From Sutcliffiella rhizosphaerae (lineage in GTDB: Bacteria > Bacillota > Bacilli > Bacillales > Bacillaceae_I), in assembly GCF_917563925.1 (NCBI RefSeq), contig NZ_CAKJTJ010000020.1, positions 1 to 64,000 on the forward strand: a stretch of 64,000 bases of DNA, written 5' to 3'. A program made the translations under genes and the position numbers. Each line of letters begins with the position of its first letter. The stretch's first letter is position 1. The notes under the pieces were generated by a model. It was not told the origin of the DNA. It saw nothing but the letters and a program-made list of their open reading frames with translations, and did no database searches. This document shows, in pieces, positions 7,618-16,907 of this stretch.

Positions 7618-8034
7618 CTACTCCACCTTCGTATAACTAAAGTGTACTTCGTCATTCTCCTCTAATACGTAATCACTAGCACCTACCATTAAATCTTCTC
7701 CGTTCACTTTGATGTTCCAATAATGATCTGATTCTTCTTCAGAACCGAGACCATTTATACCTACAATAAAGTCACCACCAAATCCAGTGGTAAGATCATA
7801 ATTTTGCTCCATTGCATCCATCAGTGACTCGCCATCTTCAAACTCGACCGTATTTTCGCTGATCACTTCATCGCCTTCTTTGGAAAGCTTGATTGATGTT
7901 GTTAATTGGCCCTGTTCGTTATCTGTTTGCTCATTGGATGGTGTTGCATTATTATTTGTGTCATTGTTAGTTTGTGCGCAACCTCCAATTAGTAAGATAA
8001 TAACTGTAAATAATGTCATAAAAATTTTTTTCAT
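7618..8034 (-). CDS. DUF4430 lipoprotein, possible cobalamin-binding surface protein
   Basis: A 138-residue predicted lipoprotein. The signal peptide MKKIFMTLFTVIILLIGGC ends in a lipobox (LIGGC, lipidated Cys19), followed by an Asn/Thr-rich spacer and one DUF4430 domain at about 55-138 (FEDGESLMDAMEQNYDL, then DHYWNIKVNGEDLMVGASDY). DUF4430 is the fold of the C-terminal domain of transcobalamin and intrinsic factor. The gene is the first after a cobalamin riboswitch and directly precedes an ECF S component, so I infer that it captures cobalamins outside the membrane and hands them to the transporter. No direct proof is in the sequence. Confidence 0.85.
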   Translation of the reverse strand: MKKIFMTLFTVIILLIGGCAQTNNDTNNNATPSNEQTDNEQGQLTTSIKLSKEGDEVISENTVEFEDGESLMDAMEQNYDLTTGFGGDFIVGINGLGSEEESDHYWNIKVNGEDLMVGASDYVLEENDEVHFSYTKVE

Positions 8035-8075
8035 CTTATATTACCCCTATTTCAAGTTTTAGTGTTGAATGGCAT

Positions 8076-8106
8076 AAAAAAACCTCATCCAGTTTTTAGA
8101 ATGAGG
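8076..8106 (-). terminator. Expression-platform terminator of the cobalamin riboswitch
   Basis: A 6-bp core stem (8083-8088 with 8101-8106) followed by seven T on the minus strand (8076-8082). It lies between the aptamer and the lipoprotein gene. A competing palindrome (ACGGCA with TGCCGT, about 8114-8146) just upstream could serve in the switch. Confidence 0.72.
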
Positions 8107-8189
8107 GGATACTACGGCAAAAAATACAAAAAAGTACAAAATGCCGTTTCTCCTGCTCAAGCCCCGAAGCGTGGAAACTGGTTCATGAT

Positions 8190-8365
8190 CATTGGCAGGT
8201 CTACTGACTTATGCTTCATTCTACTTTGAGCCTTCCCATATGGGGACCAAGATTATTCAGCCCTTCATACAGTGGTTTTCTCATTTCGTCCACATTTACA
8301 GTTGCGGGGACAGTTTTGGCATTTCACCAAATTCCCTTTTCAGTCACGAATAGTGACACCAATTA
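8190..8365 (-). promoter_or_regulatory. Cobalamin (B12) riboswitch
   Basis: On the minus strand the order of conserved blocks is AAAAGGGAATTTGGTGAAA, then CCCCGCAACTGTAA, then AAGTCAGTAGACCTGCC, which are diagnostic of adenosylcobalamin riboswitches. Ends are approximate. It should repress the downstream lipoprotein and S component when B12 is plentiful. Confidence 0.93.
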
Positions 8366-8470
8366 TACATTTGCTATTCAATTTACTCTTTTATCTTACA
8401 GGAAGTACTACTTTCAAACAAGATTTTGTTTCATAGAAAACAAGATTTTTCGCTATCTATCTGCATTTCA

Positions 8471-10237
8471 TTACAGGCTTTTTGGAAAAAACATAGAAAA
8501 TGTCGTACCTTCTCCAAGTTTGGAATGGACAGAAATTGTACCGTTATGTGCTTCTACAATATTTTTAACGATAGCAAGTCCTAGTCCAGTCCCTGCCTGC
8601 CCACGGGTTCTAGCTTTATCAGCTTTGTAGAATCGTTCAAAGACAAAAGGAAGATCTTCTTCTGGAATCCCAACACCTGAGTCTTTTACACTGATTTTAA
8701 CCCCATGATCCAATACTTTCACATGAATATCGATACTGCCATTATCTTCGGTATGGCGAATCGCATTGTCTACAAGGTTGGTCAGCACTTGCTCCATACG
8801 GTCTACATCTATTTCCATTGTACCGATCCCATCTACTTCAGTATGGAGTGCTATCCCCTTTTCTTTCGCAAGCACTTGAAACTTGCGAGAAATCTTCTCT
8901 ATGAACGCTATGATATCTGCTTGTTCATAGTTCAAGGAGATATGTCCCGCTTCCATTCTTGCAAGGTCAAGAAGGTCATTGACCAAGCGACCCATTCTGA
9001 GTGATTCATCATAGATAACGGACGCCAGTTCCTTTTTCTCGTCTTCCGTACCTGCTATATCATCTACAATTGCTTCACTATACCCCTGGAGCATCGCTAT
9101 AGGGGTTCGCAGCTCATGAGAAACATTTGCTAGAAAATCTTTACGTAATTTATCTAATCTTCTTTCTTCCGTCATATCGCGAATAACGGCAACTGCGCCG
9201 CGGATATGAGTATTAGTATAGAGCGGGCTCATCACAATTACCCATGTTCTTCCCTGATAACTTAGCTCGATACTTTGTTCTTTTTCTACAGAAACAGCGC
9301 GTTGGAACATATCCATTACCTCTTGAGGAAGGTCTTGACCGCTCGTATTCCCTTCTTGATAAAACCATGCTTGAAGGAATTTTTCAGCAGGGGGATTCGC
9401 GACCAATATTGACCCGTCTCGATTTAAGGTAATGACTCCATCTGCCATACTGCTTAAAATATTTGCCAGATGTTCTTTCTCTTGGTTTAGTGCATTGATA
9501 TTAAATTTTAACTGACGCCCCATTTGATTAAAGGCCATTCCAAGTTCCCCTATTTCATCAGAGGATAAGATAGGTACTTTAGTATCAAATTTCCCTCTTG
9601 CCACTTCAAAAGCCGCTTCTCGCATTTTGCGAAGTGGAGCAGTAATTCTTGTTGATAAGAAGAAAGCAAAGATTGTAGTTAAAAAAATAGCAAAACCAGC
9701 AGCCAGCAAGATAAGCTTAGTGGTTTGTTTCGATGTTTCTTTAATTGCCAATAGTGATTGATAAACAAAGACTGCTCCCTCTTTGTTTTCATCTAAATGA
9801 AGTGGGATGCCGACAATCATTATCTCTCCTTGCATTTCATCAGAGAAATGGCTTTCAGGGAGGTATGTTTTTTTCGTAACAATCGGTTGATCCTCAAAAA
9901 CTAGCGATAGCTCCCGGTCATTTAGAAAAAAATCAGCAGGCAGATGGTCTATCTCTGGATTAGGAGAATGTGTAAAATCGCCCTTTTCAGAAAAGATAAC
10001 AACTCTTGTAACTTCATCTACAAGCTCCCAAGCTATTGATTGTGACAACTCCATATCATCGTGCTGTTTCATAATCAGAGAGATTTTATTTGCTGTTTGC
10101 CTAAGATCTCTTTCTGCCTCCTGAACATGGAAGTTTTCAAAAAACTCCAAAAGGAGGATTGTGAGAACAAATAATACAAAAGAAACTAAAAGCAAAATGG
10201 TAAGCCAGAGCTTACCAACGACACTTTTCCAAATCAT
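8471..10237 (-). CDS. resE: Sensor histidine kinase ResE
   Basis: A 588-residue membrane kinase of the ResDE system, which in B. subtilis controls respiration, anaerobic and nitric-oxide-responsive genes. Domains in order: TM helix at about 10-30, extracytoplasmic sensor region, second TM at about 175-195, HAMP ([20 protein letters not shown]), PAS-like region ([20 protein letters not shown]), HisKA with phospho-acceptor His374 in [10 protein letters not shown], and HATPase with [20 protein letters not shown] and [10 protein letters not shown]. The start overlaps the resD stop by 4 bases, so the pair is translationally coupled. Confidence 0.95.
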   Translation of the reverse strand: MIWKSVVGKLWLTILLLVSFVLFVLTILLLEFFENFHVQEAERDLRQTANKISLIMKQHDDMELSQSIAWELVDEVTRVVIFSEKGDFTHSPNPEIDHLPADFFLNDRELSLVFEDQPIVTKKTYLPESHFSDEMQGEIMIVGIPLHLDENKEGAVFVYQSLLAIKETSKQTTKLILLAAGFAIFLTTIFAFFLSTRITAPLRKMREAAFEVARGKFDTKVPILSSDEIGELGMAFNQMGRQLKFNINALNQEKEHLANILSSMADGVITLNRDGSILVANPPAEKFLQAWFYQEGNTSGQDLPQEVMDMFQRAVSVEKEQSIELSYQGRTWVIVMSPLYTNTHIRGAVAVIRDMTEERRLDKLRKDFLANVSHELRTPIAMLQGYSEAIVDDIAGTEDEKKELASVIYDESLRMGRLVNDLLDLARMEAGHISLNYEQADIIAFIEKISRKFQVLAKEKGIALHTEVDGIGTMEIDVDRMEQVLTNLVDNAIRHTEDNGSIDIHVKVLDHGVKISVKDSGVGIPEEDLPFVFERFYKADKARTRGQAGTGLGLAIVKNIVEAHNGTISVHSKLGEGTTFSMFFPKSL

Positions 10238-10953
10238 GATTCATTGCCAACCTCAAATTTATAGCCGACTCCCCAAACAGTAACTATCATTTTAGAAGCA
10301 GGTTCTGATACTTTATTTAACTTCTCACGCAATCTTTTGACATGTGTATCAACGGTGCGTAAATCTCCAAAAAATTCATACTGCCACACTTCTTTTAACA
10401 ATTGTTCTCTATCAAATACTTTATCAGGTGATTTGGCTAGAAAATAAAGAAGTTCATATTCCTTTGGTGTCAAATTCACCTCATTCCCATCGGATGTCAC
10501 ACGATGGGCATCATTGTCGATCGTCAGGTGAGGAAAAACGATGACATCTTTTGTAGTGGTTTCTGTTTTAAGAAACGTAGTACTGGATGAACGTCTTAAT
10601 AGCGCTTTCACACGAAGAACTACTTCTCTTGGGCTGAAAGGTTTTACGATATAATCATCTGTGCCTACCTCGAATCCTTGTACTCGATTCGTTTCTTCAC
10701 CTTTGGCAGTAAGCATAATGATTGGGGTAGCTTTCTTTTCCCTAATTTCTTTACACACTTCCATGCCATCCATTCCCGGCATCATGATGTCCAACAAGAT
10801 GACATCGTACTCATTTTCTAAAGCGAGCTCTAACGCGGAATGACCGTTGTCAGCCTCTTCTATAATATAATTCTCTCTTTCCAAATACATTTTTAATAAT
10901 CTTCGAATTCGGTCTTCATCGTCTACCACTAATATTTTCACTTCTTTTTCCAT
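10234..10953 (-). CDS. resD: Response regulator ResD
   Basis: A 239-residue OmpR/PhoB-type regulator. The receiver domain has acidic residues Asp11-Asp12, the phospho-acceptor Asp55 ([10 protein letters not shown]) and Lys near 105 (IVKPFSPRE); the C-terminal winged helix ends in [14 protein letters not shown] and VWGVGYKFE. The start at 10953 ([13 protein letters not shown]) follows AGAGGGG; the longer frame to 10998 has no site. It works with ResE to activate respiratory and stress genes, and in B. subtilis resABCDE is transcribed together and separately from a resD promoter. Confidence 0.95.
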   Translation of the reverse strand: MEKEVKILVVDDEDRIRRLLKMYLERENYIIEEADNGHSALELALENEYDVILLDIMMPGMDGMEVCKEIREKKATPIIMLTAKGEETNRVQGFEVGTDDYIVKPFSPREVVLRVKALLRRSSSTTFLKTETTTKDVIVFPHLTIDNDAHRVTSDGNEVNLTPKEYELLYFLAKSPDKVFDREQLLKEVWQYEFFGDLRTVDTHVKRLREKLNKVSEPASKMIVTVWGVGYKFEVGNES

Positions 10954-11024
10954 TACTACATACCCCTCTCTATATAATTCTGTAGCAAAGGCCTCCACAG
11001 CAATGTGAAGGCCTGTTATAGATG

Positions 11025-12188
11025 TTACATTGCGTAAGAATGAAGTCCTGCAATAATGAGGTTAACACCAATTAAGTTAAATAAAATAATCGCAAATCCG
11101 ATTAGTGTTAACCATGCTGATTTCTCGCCTTCCCATCCTTTTGAAAGTCGGAGGTGGAGATAACCAGCATAGAATAAAAAGGTGATAAATGCCCATACCT
11201 CCTTCGGATCCCATGCCCAGAATCTAGACCAGGCGATTTGTGCCCAAATGGCAGCAAAGATCAAACCACCTAATGTAAATACAGGGAATCCAATTGTTAC
11301 TGCACGATATCCTATTTCATCCACTAAGTCCAAGTTTACCCTTTTTACTGTTGGCTTTAATGCTTGGCCAATAGGTTTTCTCAAAATCAGACGTAAAAGT
11401 AAATACAATAGTGCTCCACTAAGTAATGACCAAATGACTGTATTTAACTTTAATGTATTTACCCAGGCAGGAAGATTTACAAGCGCATCCATTTTACCAT
11501 TTGTTAAAAGTGCCCCTTCATTTGGACCAACTAAAGCAGGCATCAAGTATTCAACCTTTGCTTCGGCTCCTTTTTTGTCAATATAGGAGAACTCTGCTTG
11601 ATAATCCATTGCTCCGAATACTGAGGAAACTGTAATAAATCCAAGGAATGAAATTAAGATGTAAAGAGTTAATTCCACCCAAAATGGCTTTTGTCCCTTT
11701 TTACTATAGTCTACCACTTTTACAAGATATATTAACCCCGCAGCAAAACTGACTGAAAGAATTGCGATCCCAAGTGCCACTGTAGATACATGAATAGCTA
11801 ACCAATGACTTTGTAAAGCAGGAATTAGTGGTGTAATTTCTCTTGGGAACATCGCAGCATATGCAATTAACAATAATGCAATCGGTAATGTGAAAACTCC
11901 AAGTGTACTTGTTTTATAGATAAAATAAATAACAATAAAAGCTAAAACCATCATCATTCCGAAGAATGTAGTAAATTCAAATAAATTACTTACTGGAGCA
12001 TGTCCACCTGCAATCCAGCGAGTTATAAAATAACCAAGCTGTGCAAGGAAGCCCAAAATCGTAATAGTAATACCTATTTTGGCAGCTTTGTTCCCCTCTT
12101 TGGCACGTATTGCTCCACCAAAGAAGGCGGTACCTATTAAATAAAGGATAAAAGCGGTATATAGCAGATTCCCACTAAGTTGTGCCAT
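11025..12188 (-). CDS. resC: Cytochrome c biogenesis protein ResC (CcsA family)
   Basis: A 387-residue polytopic membrane protein. With ResB it forms the system II haem-export and ligation complex that attaches haem to apocytochromes c outside the membrane. The diagnostic tryptophan-rich loop is visible ([20 protein letters not shown]), as are flanking histidines ([14 protein letters not shown] and YLHLRL) likely to ligate haem. GGAGG lies upstream of the ATG, three bases after the resB stop region, so it is co-translated with resB. Confidence 0.94.
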   Translation of the reverse strand: MAQLSGNLLYTAFILYLIGTAFFGGAIRAKEGNKAAKIGITITILGFLAQLGYFITRWIAGGHAPVSNLFEFTTFFGMMMVLAFIVIYFIYKTSTLGVFTLPIALLLIAYAAMFPREITPLIPALQSHWLAIHVSTVALGIAILSVSFAAGLIYLVKVVDYSKKGQKPFWVELTLYILISFLGFITVSSVFGAMDYQAEFSYIDKKGAEAKVEYLMPALVGPNEGALLTNGKMDALVNLPAWVNTLKLNTVIWSLLSGALLYLLLRLILRKPIGQALKPTVKRVNLDLVDEIGYRAVTIGFPVFTLGGLIFAAIWAQIAWSRFWAWDPKEVWAFITFLFYAGYLHLRLSKGWEGEKSAWLTLIGFAIILFNLIGVNLIIAGLHSYAM

Positions 12189-12191
12189 CCT

Positions 12192-13847
12192 TTAAACCTC
12201 CTCTTTTGTTTTTTTCTCCTGTTGTTTATCTTCTTCCACTTGGTCAACAGGAATTCTAATACTCGTATTTTCTAGCGCCTTACTTATGTCATTTTTCAAG
12301 CCAAACCAATTTTTATTCGTGTGACCAGCAACCCAAAACTCTTTTCCGTTATTTTGAATCCAAACACGGCGATGATTCCAATACATTCCCTGGATCACAC
12401 CAATCATGAAAATAGCACCACCTGTACCTAGAATCCATAATGTAAGATCCCTTCTTACAGTTAGTCCTGTAACATTTCGTGTATCAACACCAGCAAAAGT
12501 CATTTTATATTCATTCGTTCCATTCGGTTCAATATTTTGTCTAATTGCAACGAGAGCAATTTCCCCTTCAGGAGTATCTGGGGTTATCATTCTGAATACA
12601 AAAGCAGGATTATCTGGAATTCTTGTCTTAGTAACAGGTTCCCCATTCACTAACTCAAAATCAGGAAAGTAGTTTACAAGTTCCACTGTATTCCCATTAC
12701 CTAAATCGTAACTATTTTCTGGTTGAAGTAAATCTACTGTTAATTCACCAACACTTTCGCCAGTTTCCTTATTTTCTAGATAAAAGGACATACTTTTGAA
12801 TTCATTTAATTTATAGTCTACTTGATACAACGCATAATAGTCGTGTTTTAATGGTTGGTTTACTTTAATCTGGTGCTCCTTTACAATTTCCAACTCCGGT
12901 TCTGCACCCACTACAAACTCGCCTTTTCTTTCAAACAATACGGCATTGGTTTGGAAGTTCCTAGCAATTGCTCCATCACCTGCTTGAGTGATTGCTTGGT
13001 TAAATACATCTTCGGAATTATTAGAATCATACGTTTCAAAGAGAAAGCCTTCATTTTTAAGATAGTATTGACCATTTGTACCAGGAATAAGCCTCGTTTC
13101 CCCTTCACGAACCCAAACAACCTCGTCAACATACATTCCGGGGAAAAATCTTAGCATTGCTCCAATTAGAAAAATAATAATACCGATATGATTTACATAT
13201 GGACCCCATCTGGAAAAACGATATTTCTCAGCTAATAGATTACCATTTTCTTCACGAACATTATATTTCCGTTTAATAAGCCCTTGCTTTGCAATTTCCA
13301 TTTGTTTTGCTGCTTCTTCTGTTGTTTCGGACGTACCGAAAACACGTTGACGCTTCATAAAGCTCTCATGTCGAGTGACTTTTTGTGTTTTCAATGATTT
13401 CCGAAGTGGAATATAGCGATCAAGACTTGCTATCACAAGCGATATTCCAAGCGCAGCAATTAATAGCATATACCACCAAGATCCATATAAATTATGGAAT
13501 CCTAACGTATAGTAAAGTTTTCCGACAAATCCATATTCTTGCTCATAGTAAATTTGAGGTGGAACTGCCTGATTAATGTAATCCTGTTGCGGAAAAATCG
13601 TACCTATCGAAGAAGCTACTAGAATAATAAAGATAATCCAAATTCCCACTTTTACAGAGGAGAAAAAATTCCAAACTTTATCAATGATAGTTTTGTTATA
13701 CGTTTTCGAACGTCTGGCGCTTCCTTCATATTTCATATCAAGAAGCTTTTCATTACTCTGCTCATTAACTGTAGGTTTCCCACATGCCTCGCAAAGAATC
13801 GTACCTTCTGGATTTAGGTGACCACACTCACATTTTATTTCCTTCAT
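12192..13847 (-). CDS. resB: Cytochrome c biogenesis protein ResB
   Basis: A 551-residue membrane protein, the partner of ResC in system II. The N-terminus carries a cytosolic zinc-ribbon-like pair (CECGHLNPEG, then LCEACGKP), then TM helices near 65-85, 125-145 and 215-235, a large outside domain, and a last helix (LTLWILGTGGAIFMIGVIQG). The final 60 residues are charged and end in a lysine/glutamate tail. ATG at 13847 follows GGGAG. It lies 12 bases after resA. Confidence 0.94.
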   Translation of the reverse strand: MKEIKCECGHLNPEGTILCEACGKPTVNEQSNEKLLDMKYEGSARRSKTYNKTIIDKVWNFFSSVKVGIWIIFIILVASSIGTIFPQQDYINQAVPPQIYYEQEYGFVGKLYYTLGFHNLYGSWWYMLLIAALGISLVIASLDRYIPLRKSLKTQKVTRHESFMKRQRVFGTSETTEEAAKQMEIAKQGLIKRKYNVREENGNLLAEKYRFSRWGPYVNHIGIIIFLIGAMLRFFPGMYVDEVVWVREGETRLIPGTNGQYYLKNEGFLFETYDSNNSEDVFNQAITQAGDGAIARNFQTNAVLFERKGEFVVGAEPELEIVKEHQIKVNQPLKHDYYALYQVDYKLNEFKSMSFYLENKETGESVGELTVDLLQPENSYDLGNGNTVELVNYFPDFELVNGEPVTKTRIPDNPAFVFRMITPDTPEGEIALVAIRQNIEPNGTNEYKMTFAGVDTRNVTGLTVRRDLTLWILGTGGAIFMIGVIQGMYWNHRRVWIQNNGKEFWVAGHTNKNWFGLKNDISKALENTSIRIPVDQVEEDKQQEKKTKEEV

Positions 13848-13859
13848 ACGTAAAACTCC

Positions 13860-14390
13860 CTATTGTTTAGGTTTGATCATTTCCATGAATTCTCTCACAT
13901 TTTCTTCTGACAATTCACCGGAACTTTTTTTCACGACAGTTCCATTTTCGTCTAATAAAATCGTTGTTGGCAAAGGCATTATTCCATATGCCTGTCTTAC
14001 TTGATCACTTCTATCCATAGGAATAGGAAAAGTAAGGCCATGTCGGTCCCGGAATCTCTCAACAGCAAGATTTGTCTCTTGAATATTGACTGCTAAGATC
14101 TCTACACCTTGATCTTTATATACCTGATACTGATTTTCCATATATGGCATTTCACGTTCACAAGGCTTACACCAAGTTCCCCAGAAATTTAGAAATACTC
14201 CCTTTCCTTCATAATCAGAAAGCATCACTTCATTCCCCTCTAAATCAGTCAAAACAAAATTTGGGGCCTTGTCCCCCACATCTACAATCTCCTTCGACTG
14301 AAAAAAGTTTATGTACATGGTATAACCAATCGCCGCTAACATCACGACTAAAATAACAGAACGCATTACCAATCTTTGTTTTTTATTCAT
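13860..14390 (-). CDS. resA: Thiol-disulfide oxidoreductase ResA
   Basis: A 176-residue membrane-anchored thioredoxin-like protein. One TM helix at about 10-29 is followed by the redox domain with active-site Cys74-Lys-Pro-Cys77 in FWGTWCKPCEREMP; B. subtilis has Glu in place of Lys75. ResA reduces the CXXCH cysteines of apocytochrome c before haem is attached. The cis-proline region MPLPTTILLDENG is present. GGAGAG precedes the ATG. It is first in the resABC order, and resDE follow 70 bases after resC. Confidence 0.95.
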   Translation of the reverse strand: MNKKQRLVMRSVILVVMLAAIGYTMYINFFQSKEIVDVGDKAPNFVLTDLEGNEVMLSDYEGKGVFLNFWGTWCKPCEREMPYMENQYQVYKDQGVEILAVNIQETNLAVERFRDRHGLTFPIPMDRSDQVRQAYGIMPLPTTILLDENGTVVKKSSGELSEENVREFMEMIKPKQ

Positions 14391-14484
14391 CTACATCTCT
14401 CCTAAAACTGAGACATTTCATCCTTGCTATTATATCATTTCCTACTTTTTGCATAGATAATAGAATATGAAGGTTTTGTGACAC

Positions 14485-14608
14485 GAAAAGCGGAGCCGGC
14501 TCGGTCTGGCCCGACAAGCATAGGACAGTTTTCGGAAAAGGGCGCTTTTTGCCCTTTATAGAAAAATGACCTATGACCCCGAGGGGCAAGCCGGCGGAGC
14601 TAGACATC
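14485..14608. repeat. Palindromic intergenic repeat, copy 1
   Basis: A 124-bp, GC-richer unit that starts GAAAAGCGGAG and ends GCTAGACATC. It folds into one long hairpin: outer arms 14500-14504/14579-14583, middle arms 14519-14524/14570-14575, tip 14537-14543/14551-14557. Confidence 0.85.
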
Positions 14609-14610
14609 TC

Positions 14611-14733
14611 GAAAAGCGGAGCGGCTCGATCAGCTCCGACAAGCTTAAGGCAGTTTACGAAGAAGGACGCTTTTTGTCCTTCGTAGTAAATTGACTTAAG
14701 ACCTCGAGGAGCTAGCCGCTACAGCTAGACATC
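14611..14733. repeat. Palindromic intergenic repeat, copy 2
   Basis: A 123-bp tandem copy two bases after the first. Many stem positions differ from copy 1 but remain paired (14625-14629/14704-14708, 14644-14649/14695-14700, 14662-14668/14676-14682), so the fold is conserved through compensatory changes. Confidence 0.85.
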
Positions 14734-14735
14734 AC

Positions 14736-14765
14736 GAAAAGCGGAGCCGGCTCGGTCTGGCCCGA
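14736..14765. repeat. Palindromic intergenic repeat, truncated copy 3
   Basis: Thirty bases identical to the start of copy 1 (14485-14514), then the sequence passes into the rluB terminator. It looks like a copy cut at the terminator. Confidence 0.75.
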
Positions 14766-14801
14766 AAGTAAAAAGCGGAGCTGCTTAAAAAGCTCCTCCG
14801 C
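14766..14801 (-). terminator. Terminator of rluB
   Basis: Arms 14775-14780 and 14796-14801 (GCGGAG/CTCCGC) with further inner pairing, and five T on the minus strand after the stem. It starts a few bases after the rluB stop. Confidence 0.82.
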
Positions 14802-14805
14802 ACAC

Positions 14806-15534
14806 TTACTTTTTAGATTTTGAAGCTAAAACACGCATTTGTTTGACTTCATGTGGAGTTAATTCTCTTGCATCTCCGGCTGAAAGTCCTTGTAATGTTA
14901 AGAAGCCATAACGTTCTCGCTTTAATTTCATTACAGGATGACCAATCGCTTCGAACATACGACGAACTTGGCGATTGCGTCCCTCATGGATGCTAATCTC
15001 GTAAATGGAAGTGTTTTTCTTTTTCTCTATGGATAGCATTTTAATTTTTGCCGGAGCTGTTTTTCCGTCTTCTAGCTTAATGCCTCTCTCAAGCTTCTTA
15101 ATTGCCTCTTTGGTTGGTATTCCTTTTAATTTTGCTACATATATCTTTTCGAGCTCAGATTTTGGGTGCATGAGGGCATTAGCAAATTCACCGTCATTCG
15201 TCATAAGTAGCAAACCTGATGTATCGAAATCCAACCTGCCGACTGGATAAATACGCTCTTTAATATACGGAAAGAAATCAGTAACCACTTTCCTACCTTT
15301 ATCATCACTTACGCTAGAAATAACTCCTCGTGGTTTATATAACAGGAAGTAAACTGGCTCTTCCCTTTCCACTGGAACACCTGCAACTTCTATTTTATCG
15401 CTCGGACCCACTTTTACTCCTAGTTCCTGGACCGTTTTATCATTTACTTTAACTTTTCCTTCTTGAATTAACTCTTCTGCTTTTCTTCTGGAAGCTATTC
15501 CAGCATGCGCTATTACTTTTTGTAACCGTTCCAT
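14806..15534 (-). CDS. rluB: 23S rRNA pseudouridine synthase RluB
   Basis: A 242-residue RsuA/RluB-family pseudouridine synthase that acts on 23S rRNA. An S4 RNA-binding domain (MERLQKVIAHAGIASRRKAE) leads, then the catalytic domain with the Asp in VGRLDFDTSGLLLMTNDG and the family signature EGRNRQVRRMFEAIGHPV. Length equals that of B. subtilis RluB (YpuL). The start at 15534 was chosen because the GTG at 15543 is inside the AGGTG site. It precedes the spmAB-dacB genes in the same order as B. subtilis. Confidence 0.95.
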   Translation of the reverse strand: MERLQKVIAHAGIASRRKAEELIQEGKVKVNDKTVQELGVKVGPSDKIEVAGVPVEREEPVYFLLYKPRGVISSVSDDKGRKVVTDFFPYIKERIYPVGRLDFDTSGLLLMTNDGEFANALMHPKSELEKIYVAKLKGIPTKEAIKKLERGIKLEDGKTAPAKIKMLSIEKKKNTSIYEISIHEGRNRQVRRMFEAIGHPVMKLKRERYGFLTLQGLSAGDARELTPHEVKQMRVLASKSKK

Positions 15535-15748
15535 TACTTTCACCTCATCAACATCTTACATCACTTTTCTTGGAAAATCCAAAAATGCTTCTCTTCTAGC
15601 GTTTCCAATATTCATAAACTCTAATTATACAGGTTCTTTTTCAAAAATAATAGAGATGGTATATATGATATGGTAGGAAAATTGGATGGGAAGTGGAGGG
15701 AATATTAAAATCGTGACAAAACTTTCAAATAGAAAAATCTTTATAAAT

Positions 15749-15772
15749 AAAAAAACGAGGAAAAATCCCTCG
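15749..15772 (-). terminator. Terminator of dacB-spmA-spmB
   Basis: A 5-bp GC-rich stem (15756-15760 with 15768-15772) and six or more T on the minus strand, eight bases after the spmB stop. Confidence 0.78.
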
Positions 15773-15779
15773 CACAAAT

Positions 15780-16313
15780 CTACATCGCAAAAAAGAATGT
15801 GACAACTACAATAGAAACGATAATTCCCACTACATCCGCAAGCAATCCAACCTTTAATGCATCTCCCATTTTCTTTATGCCAACTGCACCAAAGTAAACG
15901 GTAATGACATAAAGAGTTGTGTCAGTACTTCCTTGTAGAATAGATGCTAGACGGCCCATGAATGAATCTGGCCCATATGTGGCAATTATATCGGAGGTCA
16001 TACCGAGTGCTGCTGTACCGGATATTGGTCTGATGATTGTAAGGGGAACAATTTCTGCAGGAATACCAATTGCATTCATTGCAGGTCGTACTAATTCGAC
16101 AATAAAATCAAGTGCTCCAGAAGCTCTAAAAATAGAAATAGAAACCAACATCCCTACTAAAAAGGGCATGATGGTTATCGCAGTTTTTATTCCTTCTTTT
16201 CCACCTTCTACAAAAGTTTCGTAAGTTGGGACTTTTTTAAATGTAGCGTAGAGGAGAATAAATCCAATTATTAATGGAATCATCCAGAGTGAGATGAGCG
16301 ATATTAGGTGCAT
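15780..16313 (-). CDS. spmB: Spore maturation protein SpmB
   Basis: A 177-residue integral membrane protein of the nucleoside-recognition (Gate) family. Hydrophobic helices occupy most of the chain; the conserved loop TAITIMPFLVGMLVSISIFR and GTAALGMTSDIIATYGPDSF are recognisable. Together with SpmA it is needed for normal dehydration of the spore core. AGGAGG precedes the ATG, three bases after spmA. It is the last gene of the dacB-spmA-spmB operon. Confidence 0.93.
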   Translation of the reverse strand: MHLISLISLWMIPLIIGFILLYATFKKVPTYETFVEGGKEGIKTAITIMPFLVGMLVSISIFRASGALDFIVELVRPAMNAIGIPAEIVPLTIIRPISGTAALGMTSDIIATYGPDSFMGRLASILQGSTDTTLYVITVYFGAVGIKKMGDALKVGLLADVVGIIVSIVVVTFFFAM

Positions 16314-16316
16314 GCC

Positions 16317-16907
16317 TTACCTCCTTCTAGCCATTCTTCGGTAATAAAAAAAACGATCTATCGTAATGGCCGCAATTGCAGAACAAACCGTAGCAATTAG
16401 TGTTGGTCCGACTATTTCCGTTGGTGCAGCCGACCCATAATTCATTCTAAGAGCAATTACGGTAGTTGGGATTAACGTTATGCTCGCGGTATTGATAGCC
16501 AAAAATGTAACCATTGAACGACTGGCTTCAATCTTTCCTCCATTAAGTTCTCGAAGCTGCTCCATAGCTTTAATGCCCATGGGAGTTGCAGCATTTCCTA
16601 AACCAAACATATTTGCAATCATATTTGATAACATATATCCCATGGCAGGGTGGTCTGGAGGTACCTCAGGAAAAACCTTGCGAACAATGGGTTTAAAGAG
16701 GGATGCCAGCTTTTCTAACAAGCCCGCTTCTTGAGCAATTCTCATTAATCCCAGCCAAAATACCAGAATACTAATAAACCCAATGCATATAGTAACTGCT
16801 TCCTTTGCACCGTTAAATATGGCCTCATTCACTTTATCCATCGTTCCATTTATCATGGCAAAAATAATACCGATAATGGTCATGGCTACCCAAATGTAAT
16901 TTACCAC
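16317..16907 (-). CDS. spmA: Spore maturation protein SpmA
   Basis: A 196-residue membrane protein, the same length as in B. subtilis, homologous to SpmB through the Gate domain (LMRIAQEAGLLEKLASLFKP, MIANMFGLGNAATPMG). I place the start at the GTG at 16907 with GGCAGGAAAG upstream; the first residues then read MVNYIWVAMTIIG as in homologues. It overlaps the dacB stop by 7 bases, a sign of coupling. Acts in the sporangium membrane in spore core dehydration. Confidence 0.93.
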   Translation of the reverse strand: MVNYIWVAMTIIGIIFAMINGTMDKVNEAIFNGAKEAVTICIGFISILVFWLGLMRIAQEAGLLEKLASLFKPIVRKVFPEVPPDHPAMGYMLSNMIANMFGLGNAATPMGIKAMEQLRELNGGKIEASRSMVTFLAINTASITLIPTTVIALRMNYGSAAPTEIVGPTLIATVCSAIAAITIDRFFYYRRMARRR

